A stretch of DNA of 64,000 bases from CAZAPO01 sp044841755 (lineage in GTDB: Bacteria > Bacteroidota > Bacteroidia > Flavobacteriales > Flavobacteriaceae), in NCBI GenBank assembly GCA_044841755.1, contig JAXOFM010000003.1:124001-188000 (forward strand), given 5' to 3'. The translations under genes were made by a program, and so were the position numbers. Of the stretch, positions 8,758 through 17,281 are shown in pieces. The notes beneath the pieces were generated by a model. That model was given only the letters and a program-made list of their open reading frames with translations. It made no database searches and was not told the DNA's origin. Position 1 is the first letter of the stretch. The number at the start of each line of letters is the position of its first letter.

Positions 8758-8773
8758 TTCTAAATACAACTTA

Positions 8774-11173
8774 ATGAAAAAGCTTTTTCTTTTTGTTTGC
8801 CTAATAATAATTAGCCCAACATTTGCGCAATCTTTTGATGACAAAAAATTACAAACCTTCAGTGGTTATTTTGATTTCTTTTATGAAGAGTCTAATGATA
8901 AAATCTATTTAGAGGTAAAAGATTTAAATAAAGAGTTTTTATATGTTAGTTCATTATCTAGCGGAATTGGCTCTAATGATATAGGACTTGATAGAGGGCA
9001 ACTTGGCAGTGAAAGAGTTGTGAAATTTAAAAAAGCAGGAAATAAACTATTGCTAATTCAACCAAATCAAGATTATCGAGCCATTACCGATAATGCTCTT
9101 GAAAGGCAAAGTATTGAGCAGGCGTTTGCTAAGTCAGTGCTTTATGGTTTTAAAATCGTTGAAAAAAGGGATAGTGGTTACATTATTGATATGACCGATT
9201 TTCTTTTACAAGATACACATGGTGTTGCAAACAGACTTAGAAGATCAAACGAAGGGTCTTATAGTGTAGATAAGAGCAAAAGTGCCATGAATTTAGAGCG
9301 TACTAAAGCATTTCCTAAAAATGTAGAGTTTGATGCTATAATTACCTTAAAAGGAAATCCAACAGGAAGAAATTTAAGAAGCGTTACACCAACAGCCTCT
9401 TTGGTAACTGTAACGCAGCATCATTCATTTATAGAGTTACCAGATAACAATTATAAACCACGTGAATTTGATGTACGTTCTGGAGCAATTTCAATGTCAT
9501 ATATGGATTATGCAACTCCAGTTCAGGAGCAAATTAAAAAGCGTTTTGTAATTAGACACAGATTAGAGAAGAAGAATCCAAATGCAGAAAAAAGTGAAGC
9601 CGTAGAGCCTATTATTTACTATTTGGATAATGGAACTCCAGAGCCTATTCGTTCTGCATTGTTCGATGGTGCACGTTGGTGGAATCAAGCTTATGAAGCT
9701 GCTGGGTTTATTAACGCTTTTCAAGTGAAAATTTTACCAGCAGATGCTGATCCTATGGACTGCAGATATAATGTTATACAATGGGTACATCGTTCAACAA
9801 GAGGATGGAGTTATGGCGGAAGTGTAGTAGACCCCAGGACTGGTGAGATCATTAAAGGACATGTGAGTTTAGGGAGCTTGCGTGTGCGTCAGGATTTTTT
9901 AATTGCACAAGCATTAATGAATAAACCATTTGCTGAAAGGGATGATAATTATCAACCAATGTTAGAAATGGCATTGGCAAGAATACGTCAATTAAGTGCA
10001 CATGAAGTTGGTCATACTATTGGCTTTGCTCATAATTTTGCTGCAAGTACAAATAGTAGAGCTTCGGTAATGGATTATCCACACCCAACCATTACTTTAA
10101 AGAATGGTCAAGTTGATCTAAGTAATGCCTATGCAGTTGGAATAGGTGAATGGGATAAAGTAACTGTTGCTTATAGTTATAGTGAGTTTGCTACAGGAGC
10201 TGATGAAAGAGCTGAACTTAACAAGATTTTAGAAAATGCAAGTAGTAGAGGTTTAAGGTTTATTACTGATAGTGATGCTAGAGCTCCTGGTGGAGCACAT
10301 GCTTTAGCACATTTATGGGATAATGGTAAAACCGCTGCTGAAGAACTGGATAATGTTCTTGCTGTAAGAGAAAAGGCTATTTCTAATTTCTCAGCAGACA
10401 ATATTCGTACAAATGAGCCATATTCAGTTTTGGAAGACGTGTTCGTTCCATTATACTTCTTTCATAGATATCAGGTTGAGGCAGCTGCTAAAGTTGTTGG
10501 AGGACTGGATTATAATTATGCAGTAAAAGGAGATGGTCAATTTACAGCGAAACCAGTAGATGTAAAATCTCAACGAGAAGCTTTAAAATCTATTTTGAAT
10601 ACGTTAGAAGCAGAAACTCTAGCTATTCCTAAGAATAAGTTGGAGTTGTTTCCACCTAGAGCATTTGGGTATTGGCGATCAAGAGAGTCGTTTAATAGTA
10701 AGACTAATGTGGCGTTTGACCCTCTAAGTGCAGCTTCAACTGCAAGTGAATTTACTTTGAGGTTTTTATTAAACCCTGAAAGAGCTAATAGATTAGTTTA
10801 TCAAAAAAGTTTAGATAATAAGCAAATTGGATTAGAAGAGTTATTGCAAATGCTTATTGATGATTCATTTGGCAAAACTCAAAAAAATGGGTATTTGAGT
10901 GAAGTTCAACAAATGATCAATCAGAATGTATTGAAGTATGTTATGAATTTAGCTTCAAGTAATAGCGCTTATCTCCAAACAAATGCTATTGCTCATGATG
11001 CAATTGATAAGATTGCAGCAACAGCGGGTAATTCGGCTTATGTAAAGCAATACCAAAGATTGATTAAGGAGTTTAAGTCTACTCCAGGGAAATTTGAATT
11101 GAAGTCAGCTCCAAAAATTCCAGATGGATCACCAATTGGAACAGATGTTTGTAGTTATAATACAGATAATTAA
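8774..11173 (+). CDS. Secreted zinc-dependent metalloprotease (DUF5117/DUF4953 type)
   Basis: 799 residues with a signal peptide (MKKLFLFVCLIIISPTFAQ), so periplasmic or exported. The catalytic motif HEVGHTIGFAH at about residues 409-419 is the extended HExxHxxGxxH of metzincin-like enzymes: three zinc-binding His with Glu as general base. A Met-containing stretch (SVMDYPHPTIT) about 17 residues later fits the Met-turn. The N-terminal half matches the layout of the DUF5117/DUF5118 region and the C-terminal half is helical. The physiological substrate is not known. The threonine aldolase gene starts 4 nt after its stop, so they are probably co-transcribed. Confidence 0.88.
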   Translation: MKKLFLFVCLIIISPTFAQSFDDKKLQTFSGYFDFFYEESNDKIYLEVKDLNKEFLYVSSLSSGIGSNDIGLDRGQLGSERVVKFKKAGNKLLLIQPNQDYRAITDNALERQSIEQAFAKSVLYGFKIVEKRDSGYIIDMTDFLLQDTHGVANRLRRSNEGSYSVDKSKSAMNLERTKAFPKNVEFDAIITLKGNPTGRNLRSVTPTASLVTVTQHHSFIELPDNNYKPREFDVRSGAISMSYMDYATPVQEQIKKRFVIRHRLEKKNPNAEKSEAVEPIIYYLDNGTPEPIRSALFDGARWWNQAYEAAGFINAFQVKILPADADPMDCRYNVIQWVHRSTRGWSYGGSVVDPRTGEIIKGHVSLGSLRVRQDFLIAQALMNKPFAERDDNYQPMLEMALARIRQLSAHEVGHTIGFAHNFAASTNSRASVMDYPHPTITLKNGQVDLSNAYAVGIGEWDKVTVAYSYSEFATGADERAELNKILENASSRGLRFITDSDARAPGGAHALAHLWDNGKTAAEELDNVLAVREKAISNFSADNIRTNEPYSVLEDVFVPLYFFHRYQVEAAAKVVGGLDYNYAVKGDGQFTAKPVDVKSQREALKSILNTLEAETLAIPKNKLELFPPRAFGYWRSRESFNSKTNVAFDPLSAASTASEFTLRFLLNPERANRLVYQKSLDNKQIGLEELLQMLIDDSFGKTQKNGYLSEVQQMINQNVLKYVMNLASSNSAYLQTNAIAHDAIDKIAATAGNSAYVKQYQRLIKEFKSTPGKFELKSAPKIPDGSPIGTDVCSYNTDN

Positions 11174-11176
11174 AAT

Positions 11177-12196
11177 ATGATCATAGATCTAAGAAGTGAT
11201 ACTGTTACAAAGCCAACTAAAGGCATGCTAGAAGCTATGCTTCATGCTGAAGTTGGTGACGATGTGTATAAAGAAGATCCAACTGTCAATGAGCTTGAGG
11301 AAAGAATTGCTAGTATGTTTGGAAAGCCAAAGGCATTATTCTTTCCTACTGGAAGTATGGCAAACCAAGCAGCTATAAAGCTTCATACAAACCCAGGTGA
11401 ACAGGTGATTTGTGATAAATATGCGCACGTATATAACTATGAAGGAGGAGGAGCTTCGTTTAATAGTGGTGTCTCCTGTAAGTTAATTGACGGTGAAAGA
11501 GGTATGTTTACAGCTGAACAAGTTGAGGTTTCGATTAATCCACCAGATTTTTATCACAGTCCATTATCGAGTTTAGTAGCAGTTGAAAATACAACTAATA
11601 AAGGAGGCGGTGGTTGTTGGGATTTTAATGAGATATTAAAAATAAGAAAGGTTTGCAACGATCATAATTTAGGTTATCACTTAGATGGAGCACGTATTTG
11701 GAATGCAATGGTGAAAACAGGTGAATCAGCCTCTCAATATGGAAAAGTGTTTGATACTATTTCTGTCTGCCTGAGCAAAGGATTAGGTTGTCCAATTGGA
11801 TCCGTTTTGATAGGAGATGAGGAAATTATGGAAGGCGCCATTAGAGTTAGAAAGATATTTGGAGGAGGAATGAGACAAGTTGGGTATTTGGCAGCTGCTG
11901 GTTTGTATGCTCTAGATAATCATATAGATAGATTGGAAGAAGATCATATAAAAGCTCAGGAAATAGGTGATGTACTTAGAACCATGCAAAGCGTTAAGAT
12001 TGTTGAACCCATAGAAACCAATATCATTATTTTTGAGTTACAACCTAATGAAGATGAAGGAACATTTGTGAAAAAGCTTGCTGATAATAATATTCATATC
12101 ATTGGTATGGGAGGAGGAAAACTTAGAATGGTTACGCATTTAGATTATACTAATGAAATGCATGAAAAGCTAATCTCTACTTTAAGTCATTTATAA
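11177..12196 (+). CDS. ltaE: Low-specificity L-threonine aldolase
   Basis: PLP-dependent cleavage of L-threonine or L-allo-threonine to glycine and acetaldehyde in the cytoplasm. The 339 residues match the family. Visible are the N-terminal DLRSDTVTKPT signature, EVGDDVYKEDPTVNELE, the aromatic-ring-contacting His in KYAHVYNYEGGG, the cofactor-binding Asp in YHLDGARIWNA, and the Schiff-base Lys201 in SVCLSKGLGCPIGS. It follows the metalloprotease gene directly. Confidence 0.93.
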   Translation: MIIDLRSDTVTKPTKGMLEAMLHAEVGDDVYKEDPTVNELEERIASMFGKPKALFFPTGSMANQAAIKLHTNPGEQVICDKYAHVYNYEGGGASFNSGVSCKLIDGERGMFTAEQVEVSINPPDFYHSPLSSLVAVENTTNKGGGGCWDFNEILKIRKVCNDHNLGYHLDGARIWNAMVKTGESASQYGKVFDTISVCLSKGLGCPIGSVLIGDEEIMEGAIRVRKIFGGGMRQVGYLAAAGLYALDNHIDRLEEDHIKAQEIGDVLRTMQSVKIVEPIETNIIIFELQPNEDEGTFVKKLADNNIHIIGMGGGKLRMVTHLDYTNEMHEKLISTLSHL

Positions 12197-12222
12197 AAAC
12201 CAACTCTTAAGATAGTAGCGCT

Positions 12223-12546
12223 CTACTTGAACATATCCATTCCAGGAATATTGGGCATACCTTCTTTGGCTACAGCGGCAATTTCGGTTTCATTAATAGT
12301 GGTAGCTCTATCAATTGCTTTGTTGAGCGTTAATATCAAATAGTCTTCAAGCTGTTCTTTATCTTCAAGTAATTCAATGTCAATTTGAACAGACTTGATT
12401 GTTCTATTTGCAGTAAGAGTAACTTTAAGTAATCCATCATTGCTTTGTTCATCTATAAGAACAGTATCCATTCGCTTTTTAGTTTCCTCAACTTTAGCCT
12501 GGGTTTCTTTTAGTTTACCCATCATTCCCATTAAATCTCCAAACAT
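12223..12546 (-). CDS. YbaB/EbfC family nucleoid-associated protein
   Basis: 107 residues, the usual size. N-terminal MFGDLMGMMGKLKETQAKVEETKKRM is the long amphipathic helix of the family, followed by the beta-sheet DGLLKVTLTANRTIKSVQIDIELL and the helix LEDYLILTLNKAIDRA. Members bind DNA as dimers. In many bacteria ybaB lies beside dnaX and recR; that context is missing here, where it sits alone, convergent with the aldolase and divergent from oligopeptidase B. Confidence 0.9.
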   Translation of the reverse strand: MFGDLMGMMGKLKETQAKVEETKKRMDTVLIDEQSNDGLLKVTLTANRTIKSVQIDIELLEDKEQLEDYLILTLNKAIDRATTINETEIAAVAKEGMPNIPGMDMFK

Positions 12547-12570
12547 AATTTCTCATTTTAGAATTCTCGA

Positions 12571-12578
12571 CAAAACTA
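12571..12578 (-). promoter_or_regulatory. Putative -7 box of the ybaB gene
   Basis: TAGTTTTG on the minus strand; predicted leader about 18 nt to the ATG at 12546. Confidence 0.45.
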
Positions 12579-12589
12579 TTTAATTTTTA

Positions 12590-12597
12590 TATTTTTG
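12590..12597 (+). promoter_or_regulatory. Putative -7 box of the oligopeptidase gene
   Basis: TATTTTTG, back-to-back with the ybaB box 11 bp away. The predicted start near 12604 leaves room only for the TTG at 12629 as first codon, supporting that choice. Confidence 0.5.
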
Positions 12598-12628
12598 GAC
12601 GCCTAATTCAGTAATAAATCTTTATCAA

Positions 12629-14689
12629 TTGATTTCAAATATTAAACCTCCCAGAGCAAAGAAAATTCCAAAGGAATTAGTTAAACATGATGATGTTAGA
12701 GTTGACAATTATTTTTGGCTAAATGAAAGAGAAAATCAAGAGGTTATTGACCATTTGAATGAGGAAAATGCTTATTGCAACGCTGTAATGGAGCCTACAA
12801 AAGAGTTTCAAAGGGATCTTTTTGAAGAGATGAAAGCTCGAATAAAGGAAGATGATGAATCCGTTCCATATAAATACAATGGTTATTGGTACATAGTAAA
12901 GTTCGAAAAAGGGAAGGATTATCCTATTTACCTTCGAAGAAAAGAATCGTTAGAAGCTGAAGATGAATTGCTTTTTGACTGTAATAAAATGGCTGAAGGT
13001 CATTCTTATTTTAAATTAGTAGGTATTAGTATTAGTCCAGACAACACCAAAGTAGCTTTTGGAGTTGATACTGTGAGTAGAAGGCAATATACTATTCAAA
13101 TTAAAGATATAAGAACAGATAAAACCTATCCTGAAGCAATTAAGAATACCAATGGTGGATCAACTTGGGCAAATGACAATTCAACACTATTTTACACCTC
13201 TAAAGATGAAAAAACATTAAGAGCAAACAAAATATTCAAACATAACTTAAACACTAGTGTTAGTGAAGATAAATTGATCTTCGAGGAGAAAGATGAAACT
13301 TTTGGAACTACAGTTTTCAAATCTAAGTCTAAAAAGTATTTGATGATTACCAGTTACAGTACGTTAACTACCGAATATCAATTTCTAGATGCTGATAATC
13401 CTGAAGGTGATTTTAAGTTGTTTCAACCACGTACTCGAGGTTTGGAGTATAGTGTTCATCATTATAATGGAGAGTTCTATGTATTAACCAATTCAAATGG
13501 TGCGACTAACTTCAAATTGGTGAAAACCTCTGAAAAGAAGACTAGCATTGATAATTGGGAAGAAGTTATTGCTCACAGAAAAGAAGTATTACTAGAAGAA
13601 GTTGATATTTTCAAAGAGTTTTTAGTATTAAGTGAGCGTGATAACGGTTTGAACAAAATTAGAATAAAGCGTTGGGATGATAGTGAAGACTACTACTTAC
13701 CCTTTGATAATGAAACATATACTGCTTATACATCAACAAACGTAGATTTTGATACTCATATACTTCGTTATGGTTATAATTCGTTAACAACACCTTCTTC
13801 AGTTATTGATTTTGACATGATTAGTAAAACCAAAGAGGTCAAGAAAGAACAGCAGGTGCTAGGAGGGAAGTTTGATAAAGAAAACTATGTGTCAGAACGA
13901 ATTTGGGCAACAGCTGATGACGGAACAAAAATCCCAATTTCTTTGGTATACCATAAAGAAACAAGGAGGGGTGAAGAAACACCTTTACTGCAATATGCTT
14001 ATGGTTCTTATGGTGCTACTATAGATCCTTATTTCTCTACAATTCGTTTGAGTTTATTAGATAGAGGATTTATTTATGCTATTGCTCATGTACGAGGAGG
14101 AGAATATTTGGGAAGACCTTGGTATGAAAACGGGAAACTACTTCATAAAAAGAACACCTTTACAGATTTCATATCCTGTTCTAGACATCTAATAGAGAAC
14201 AATTATACATCTACAGAGCATCTTTATGCAATGGGTGGCAGCGCTGGAGGCTTATTAATGGGAGCTATACTGAACCAAGCTCCTGAAATTTATAATGGTA
14301 TTGTGGCTCAAGTACCGTTTGTTGATGTTATTACTACAATGCTTGATGATAGTATTCCCTTGACTACTGGAGAATATGATGAATGGGGAAATCCTAATAA
14401 TGCAGAATATTATAATTATATAAAGTCCTATTCACCTTATGATAATGTGGAACAAATAAGTTATCCAAATATACTTGTTACAGCTGGTTTACATGATTCA
14501 CAAGTACAATATTGGGAGCCTGCAAAATGGGTTGCTAAACTTCGAGAATTTAAAAAGGGAAATAACCTTTTACTGTTAAAAACAAATATGGAAGCAGGAC
14601 ATGGTGGTGCTTCTGGAAGATTTGAAGCATTAAAGGAAGATGCCTTAGAGTATGCATTTTTATTGAGTTTAGAGGGGATTAAATCCTAA
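12629..14689 (+). CDS. ptrB: Oligopeptidase B / prolyl oligopeptidase family serine protease (S9A)
   Basis: 686 residues. Starts at TTG 12629; no ATG lies in frame upstream and the predicted promoter ends just before. The N-terminal part (to about residue 400) is the seven-bladed propeller gating domain. The C-terminal alpha/beta-hydrolase holds the catalytic Ser in MGGSAGGLLMG (about residue 537), the Asp in HDSQVQYWEP, and the His in GHGGASGR. The segment TTGEYDEWGNPN is characteristic of oligopeptidase B, which cleaves short peptides after basic residues. No signal peptide, so cytoplasmic. Confidence 0.92.
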   Translation: MISNIKPPRAKKIPKELVKHDDVRVDNYFWLNERENQEVIDHLNEENAYCNAVMEPTKEFQRDLFEEMKARIKEDDESVPYKYNGYWYIVKFEKGKDYPIYLRRKESLEAEDELLFDCNKMAEGHSYFKLVGISISPDNTKVAFGVDTVSRRQYTIQIKDIRTDKTYPEAIKNTNGGSTWANDNSTLFYTSKDEKTLRANKIFKHNLNTSVSEDKLIFEEKDETFGTTVFKSKSKKYLMITSYSTLTTEYQFLDADNPEGDFKLFQPRTRGLEYSVHHYNGEFYVLTNSNGATNFKLVKTSEKKTSIDNWEEVIAHRKEVLLEEVDIFKEFLVLSERDNGLNKIRIKRWDDSEDYYLPFDNETYTAYTSTNVDFDTHILRYGYNSLTTPSSVIDFDMISKTKEVKKEQQVLGGKFDKENYVSERIWATADDGTKIPISLVYHKETRRGEETPLLQYAYGSYGATIDPYFSTIRLSLLDRGFIYAIAHVRGGEYLGRPWYENGKLLHKKNTFTDFISCSRHLIENNYTSTEHLYAMGGSAGGLLMGAILNQAPEIYNGIVAQVPFVDVITTMLDDSIPLTTGEYDEWGNPNNAEYYNYIKSYSPYDNVEQISYPNILVTAGLHDSQVQYWEPAKWVAKLREFKKGNNLLLLKTNMEAGHGGASGRFEALKEDALEYAFLLSLEGIKS

Positions 14690-14704
14690 TTAAAAAAAAA
14701 CACG

Positions 14705-14712
14705 TATTTTTG
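14705..14712 (+). promoter_or_regulatory. Putative -7 box of the capA-like gene
   Basis: TATTTTTG 47 bp before the ATG at 14760, after an A-rich stretch following the oligopeptidase stop. No clear -33 element. Confidence 0.45.
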
Positions 14713-14759
14713 CAGCTGTGTAAGTTACTTGAATATTTAGTAACTGATAATTACATTTT

Positions 14760-15800
14760 ATGGAACAAAACAAAAATGTATTTGATAATGTGTTACAGCT
14801 CATCGGAAAAACACCTCTTGTCAGATTAAATAAACTTGCTTCAAATCTACAAGGTGAATACTTAGCTAAAGTAGAAGCATTTAATCCAGGTCACTCCACA
14901 AAAGATCGTATTGCACTTCATATTATTGAACAGGCTGAACAAAAAGGCATTTTAAAACCAGGAGATACAATAATTGAAACTACCTCTGGTAATACAGGTT
15001 TTAGTATTGCTATGGTAAGTATCATTAAAGGTTATGAATGTATTTTGGCTGTGAGTTCAAAGTCTTCTCCAGATAAGATTGATATGCTGCGTACAATGGG
15101 AGCTAAGGTATATGTTTGTCCAGCACATGTTAGTGCTGACGACCCAAGATCTTATTATCAAGTGGCAAAGAGATTACATGAAGAAATTAAAGGTTCGGTA
15201 TATATCAATCAATATTTTAATGAATTAAATACCGAAGCACATTATTGTACTACTGGTCCTGAGATTTGGGAGCAGACAGAAGGTAAAATCACGCATTTAG
15301 TTGCTTGCAGTGGTACAGGCGGAACTATTTCTGGAACAGCAAGATTCTTAAAAGAACAAAATCCAAATATTAAAGTTATTGGTGTTGATGCTTACGGGTC
15401 AGTTTTGAAGAAGTATCATGAAACTCGTGAGTTTGATGCTAATGAAATCTATCCTTACAGAATTGAAGGCTTAGGTAAAAATCTTATTCCTACAGCTACA
15501 GACTTTGATGTTATAGATAAATTCATCAAAGTAACTGACGAACAAAGTGCTCATACTGCAAGAGAAATAGCAAAAACCGAAGGTCTTTTTGTTGGCTATA
15601 CTAGTGGAGCAGCTTTTCAGGCAGTAAAACAATTAAATGAAGAAGGAGAGTTTAAAAAAGGAGATAAGATAGTGGTATTGTTCCCAGATCACGGATCACG
15701 TTATATGAGTAAAGTATATAGTGATAAATGGATGGAAGAACAAGGATTTTTTGATAGCGAAAATGAAGCTACATTAAAAAAAGTACAGTATATAGATTAG
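14760..15800 (+). CDS. capA: PLP-dependent beta-synthase, candidate cysteate synthase (CapA-like)
   Basis: 346 residues of the cysteine synthase/cystathionine beta-synthase fold-type II family. The Schiff-base Lys48 is in NPGHSTKDRIA, the PLP ring contact is ETTSGNTG, and the phosphate loop is CSGTGGTISG. There is no CBS-pair or heme-binding region. An automatic label would be cysteine synthase or cystathionine beta-synthase. However, the next gene encodes an alpha-oxoamine synthase, and the described capnine pathway of Capnocytophaga uses a cystathionine-beta-synthase-like enzyme (CapA) that makes cysteate from O-phosphoserine and sulfite. The family is seen in the sequence; the cysteate role is inferred from the neighbour. 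Confidence 0.7.
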   Translation: MEQNKNVFDNVLQLIGKTPLVRLNKLASNLQGEYLAKVEAFNPGHSTKDRIALHIIEQAEQKGILKPGDTIIETTSGNTGFSIAMVSIIKGYECILAVSSKSSPDKIDMLRTMGAKVYVCPAHVSADDPRSYYQVAKRLHEEIKGSVYINQYFNELNTEAHYCTTGPEIWEQTEGKITHLVACSGTGGTISGTARFLKEQNPNIKVIGVDAYGSVLKKYHETREFDANEIYPYRIEGLGKNLIPTATDFDVIDKFIKVTDEQSAHTAREIAKTEGLFVGYTSGAAFQAVKQLNEEGEFKKGDKIVVLFPDHGSRYMSKVYSDKWMEEQGFFDSENEATLKKVQYID

Positions 15801-15825
15801 CTTAAAAATACTAACCAAAACCTTG

Positions 15826-15861
15826 AACCTGTAATGTAAGTTTTCTAACTCTTTACAGGTT
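15826..15861 (+). terminator. Terminator between the two PLP-enzyme genes
   Basis: AACCTGTAA (15826-15834) pairs with TTACAGGTT (15853-15861), followed by a T run. With the promoter at 15929 it indicates that the two genes can be transcribed separately. Confidence 0.75.
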
Positions 15862-15928
15862 TTTTTGTGTCTAAATAATTAACAGCGAATAGTGCATAAA
15901 TTTATTATGTAGTCAAGATAAATTTGCA

Positions 15929-15936
15929 TAATTTTG
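15929..15936 (+). promoter_or_regulatory. Putative -7 box of the capB-like gene
   Basis: TAATTTTG, giving a predicted leader of about 25 nt before the ATG at 15968. Confidence 0.45.
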
Positions 15937-15967
15937 CCGCTACGAACTAAGATTAACTAGTAGCTCA

Positions 15968-17227
15968 ATGAAGGATTTATTTGAGAAGATTTATAAAGAT
16001 AAAGGGCCATTAGGAAAATGGGCTTCTCAGGCTGAAGGATATTTTGTTTTTCCAAAATTGGAAGGACAAATTTCTAACAGAATGAAGTTTCAAGGTAAAG
16101 ATGTAATTACCTGGAGTATAAACGATTACTTAGGTTTGGCAAATCATCCTGAAGTAAGAAAAACTGATGCAGAAGCTGCTGCTGAATATGGATCAGCTTA
16201 TCCAATGGGAGCAAGAATGATGTCAGGCCATACAGATTTGCATGAACAACTTCAAAATGAACTTGCCGAATTTGTAAATAAAGAAGCAGCCTACTTACTG
16301 AATTTTGGATATCAAGGTATGGTTTCTACCATAGATGCTTTAGTATCTAAGGACGATATTATTGTTTACGACGTAGATTCTCATGCATGTATTATTGATG
16401 GTGTACGTTTGCATATGGGTAAGCGTTTTACTTATAAACACAATGATGTTGAGAGTTTAGAAAAGAATTTAGAAAGAGCCACTAAAATGGCTGAGCAAAC
16501 AGGAGGAGGAATTCTTGTTATTTCTGAAGGTGTGTTTGGAATGCGTGGAGAACAAGGGAAATTAAAAGAAATTGTTGCTTTAAAGAAGAAATTCAATTTC
16601 CGTTTCTTAGTAGATGATGCACATGGTTTTGGAACACTTGGAAAAACTGGTGCTGGAGCAGGAGAAGAGCAAGGAGTACAAGATGATATAGATGTGTACT
16701 TTGCAACATTTGCTAAGTCCATGGCTAGTACAGGAGCTTTTATTGCAGCAGATCAGGAGATCATAGACTACTTAAAGTATAATTTAAGATCTCAGATGTT
16801 CGCAAAATCATTGCAAATGCAATTGGTAAAAGGGGCTTTAAAAAGGCTTGATATGTTGCGTACAATGCCAGAATTAAAAGAAAATTTATGGACAATTGTT
16901 AACGCGCTTCAAACGGGATTAAAAGAACGAGGATTTGATATTGGAACTACACAAAGTTGTGTTACTCCTGTGTACTTGAAAGGAAGTATTCCTGAGGCAA
17001 TGGCGTTAGTAAAAGATCTAAGAGAGAATCACGGAATCTTCTGTTCTATAGTAGTTTATCCTGTAATACCTAAAGGATTAATTTTACTTAGAATGATACC
17101 AACTGGTTCTCATACGTTAGAAGATGTTGAAGAGACATTAAATGCTTTCTCATCAATTAGAGAGCGTTTACAAAACGGAACCTATAAGCGTTTATCTGCA
17201 GCTGTTGCAGCAGCAATGGGAGAGTAA
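15968..17227 (+). CDS. capB: Alpha-oxoamine synthase: candidate cysteate C-fatty acyltransferase (CapB/SulA-like) or serine palmitoyltransferase
   Basis: 419 residues. Fold-type I PLP enzyme of the 8-amino-7-oxononanoate synthase/serine palmitoyltransferase group: His139 in SHACIIDG stacks on the cofactor, DDAHGFGTLG (216-225) supplies Asp and His, and Lys250 in FAKSMAST forms the Schiff base. It condenses an amino acid with a fatty acyl thioester. The long N-terminal extension (residues 1-45) and lack of biotin genes argue against BioF. Adjacent to a cystathionine-beta-synthase-like gene, it best fits the enzyme that condenses cysteate with an acyl thioester to make dehydrocapnine. Serine palmitoyltransferase activity cannot be excluded from sequence alone. 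Confidence 0.72.
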   Translation: MKDLFEKIYKDKGPLGKWASQAEGYFVFPKLEGQISNRMKFQGKDVITWSINDYLGLANHPEVRKTDAEAAAEYGSAYPMGARMMSGHTDLHEQLQNELAEFVNKEAAYLLNFGYQGMVSTIDALVSKDDIIVYDVDSHACIIDGVRLHMGKRFTYKHNDVESLEKNLERATKMAEQTGGGILVISEGVFGMRGEQGKLKEIVALKKKFNFRFLVDDAHGFGTLGKTGAGAGEEQGVQDDIDVYFATFAKSMASTGAFIAADQEIIDYLKYNLRSQMFAKSLQMQLVKGALKRLDMLRTMPELKENLWTIVNALQTGLKERGFDIGTTQSCVTPVYLKGSIPEAMALVKDLRENHGIFCSIVVYPVIPKGLILLRMIPTGSHTLEDVEETLNAFSSIRERLQNGTYKRLSAAVAAAMGE

Positions 17228-17251
17228 AATTATTTTTGAAATATATAAATG

Positions 17252-17276
17252 AAAAGCCACTTAAAAAGTGGCTTTT
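17252..17276. terminator. Bidirectional terminator
   Basis: AAAAGCCACTT (17252-17262) pairs perfectly with AAGTGGCTTTT (17266-17276) around a 3-base loop, between the convergent capB-like and GNAT-like genes. Confidence 0.85.
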
Positions 17277-17281
17277 TTAAT

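Noticed and set aside
14760..15800. Ordinary cysteine synthase (CysK)
   Set aside because: The motif around the PLP lysine and the neighbouring oxoamine synthase fit the CBS-like CapA branch better; no cys genes are nearby.
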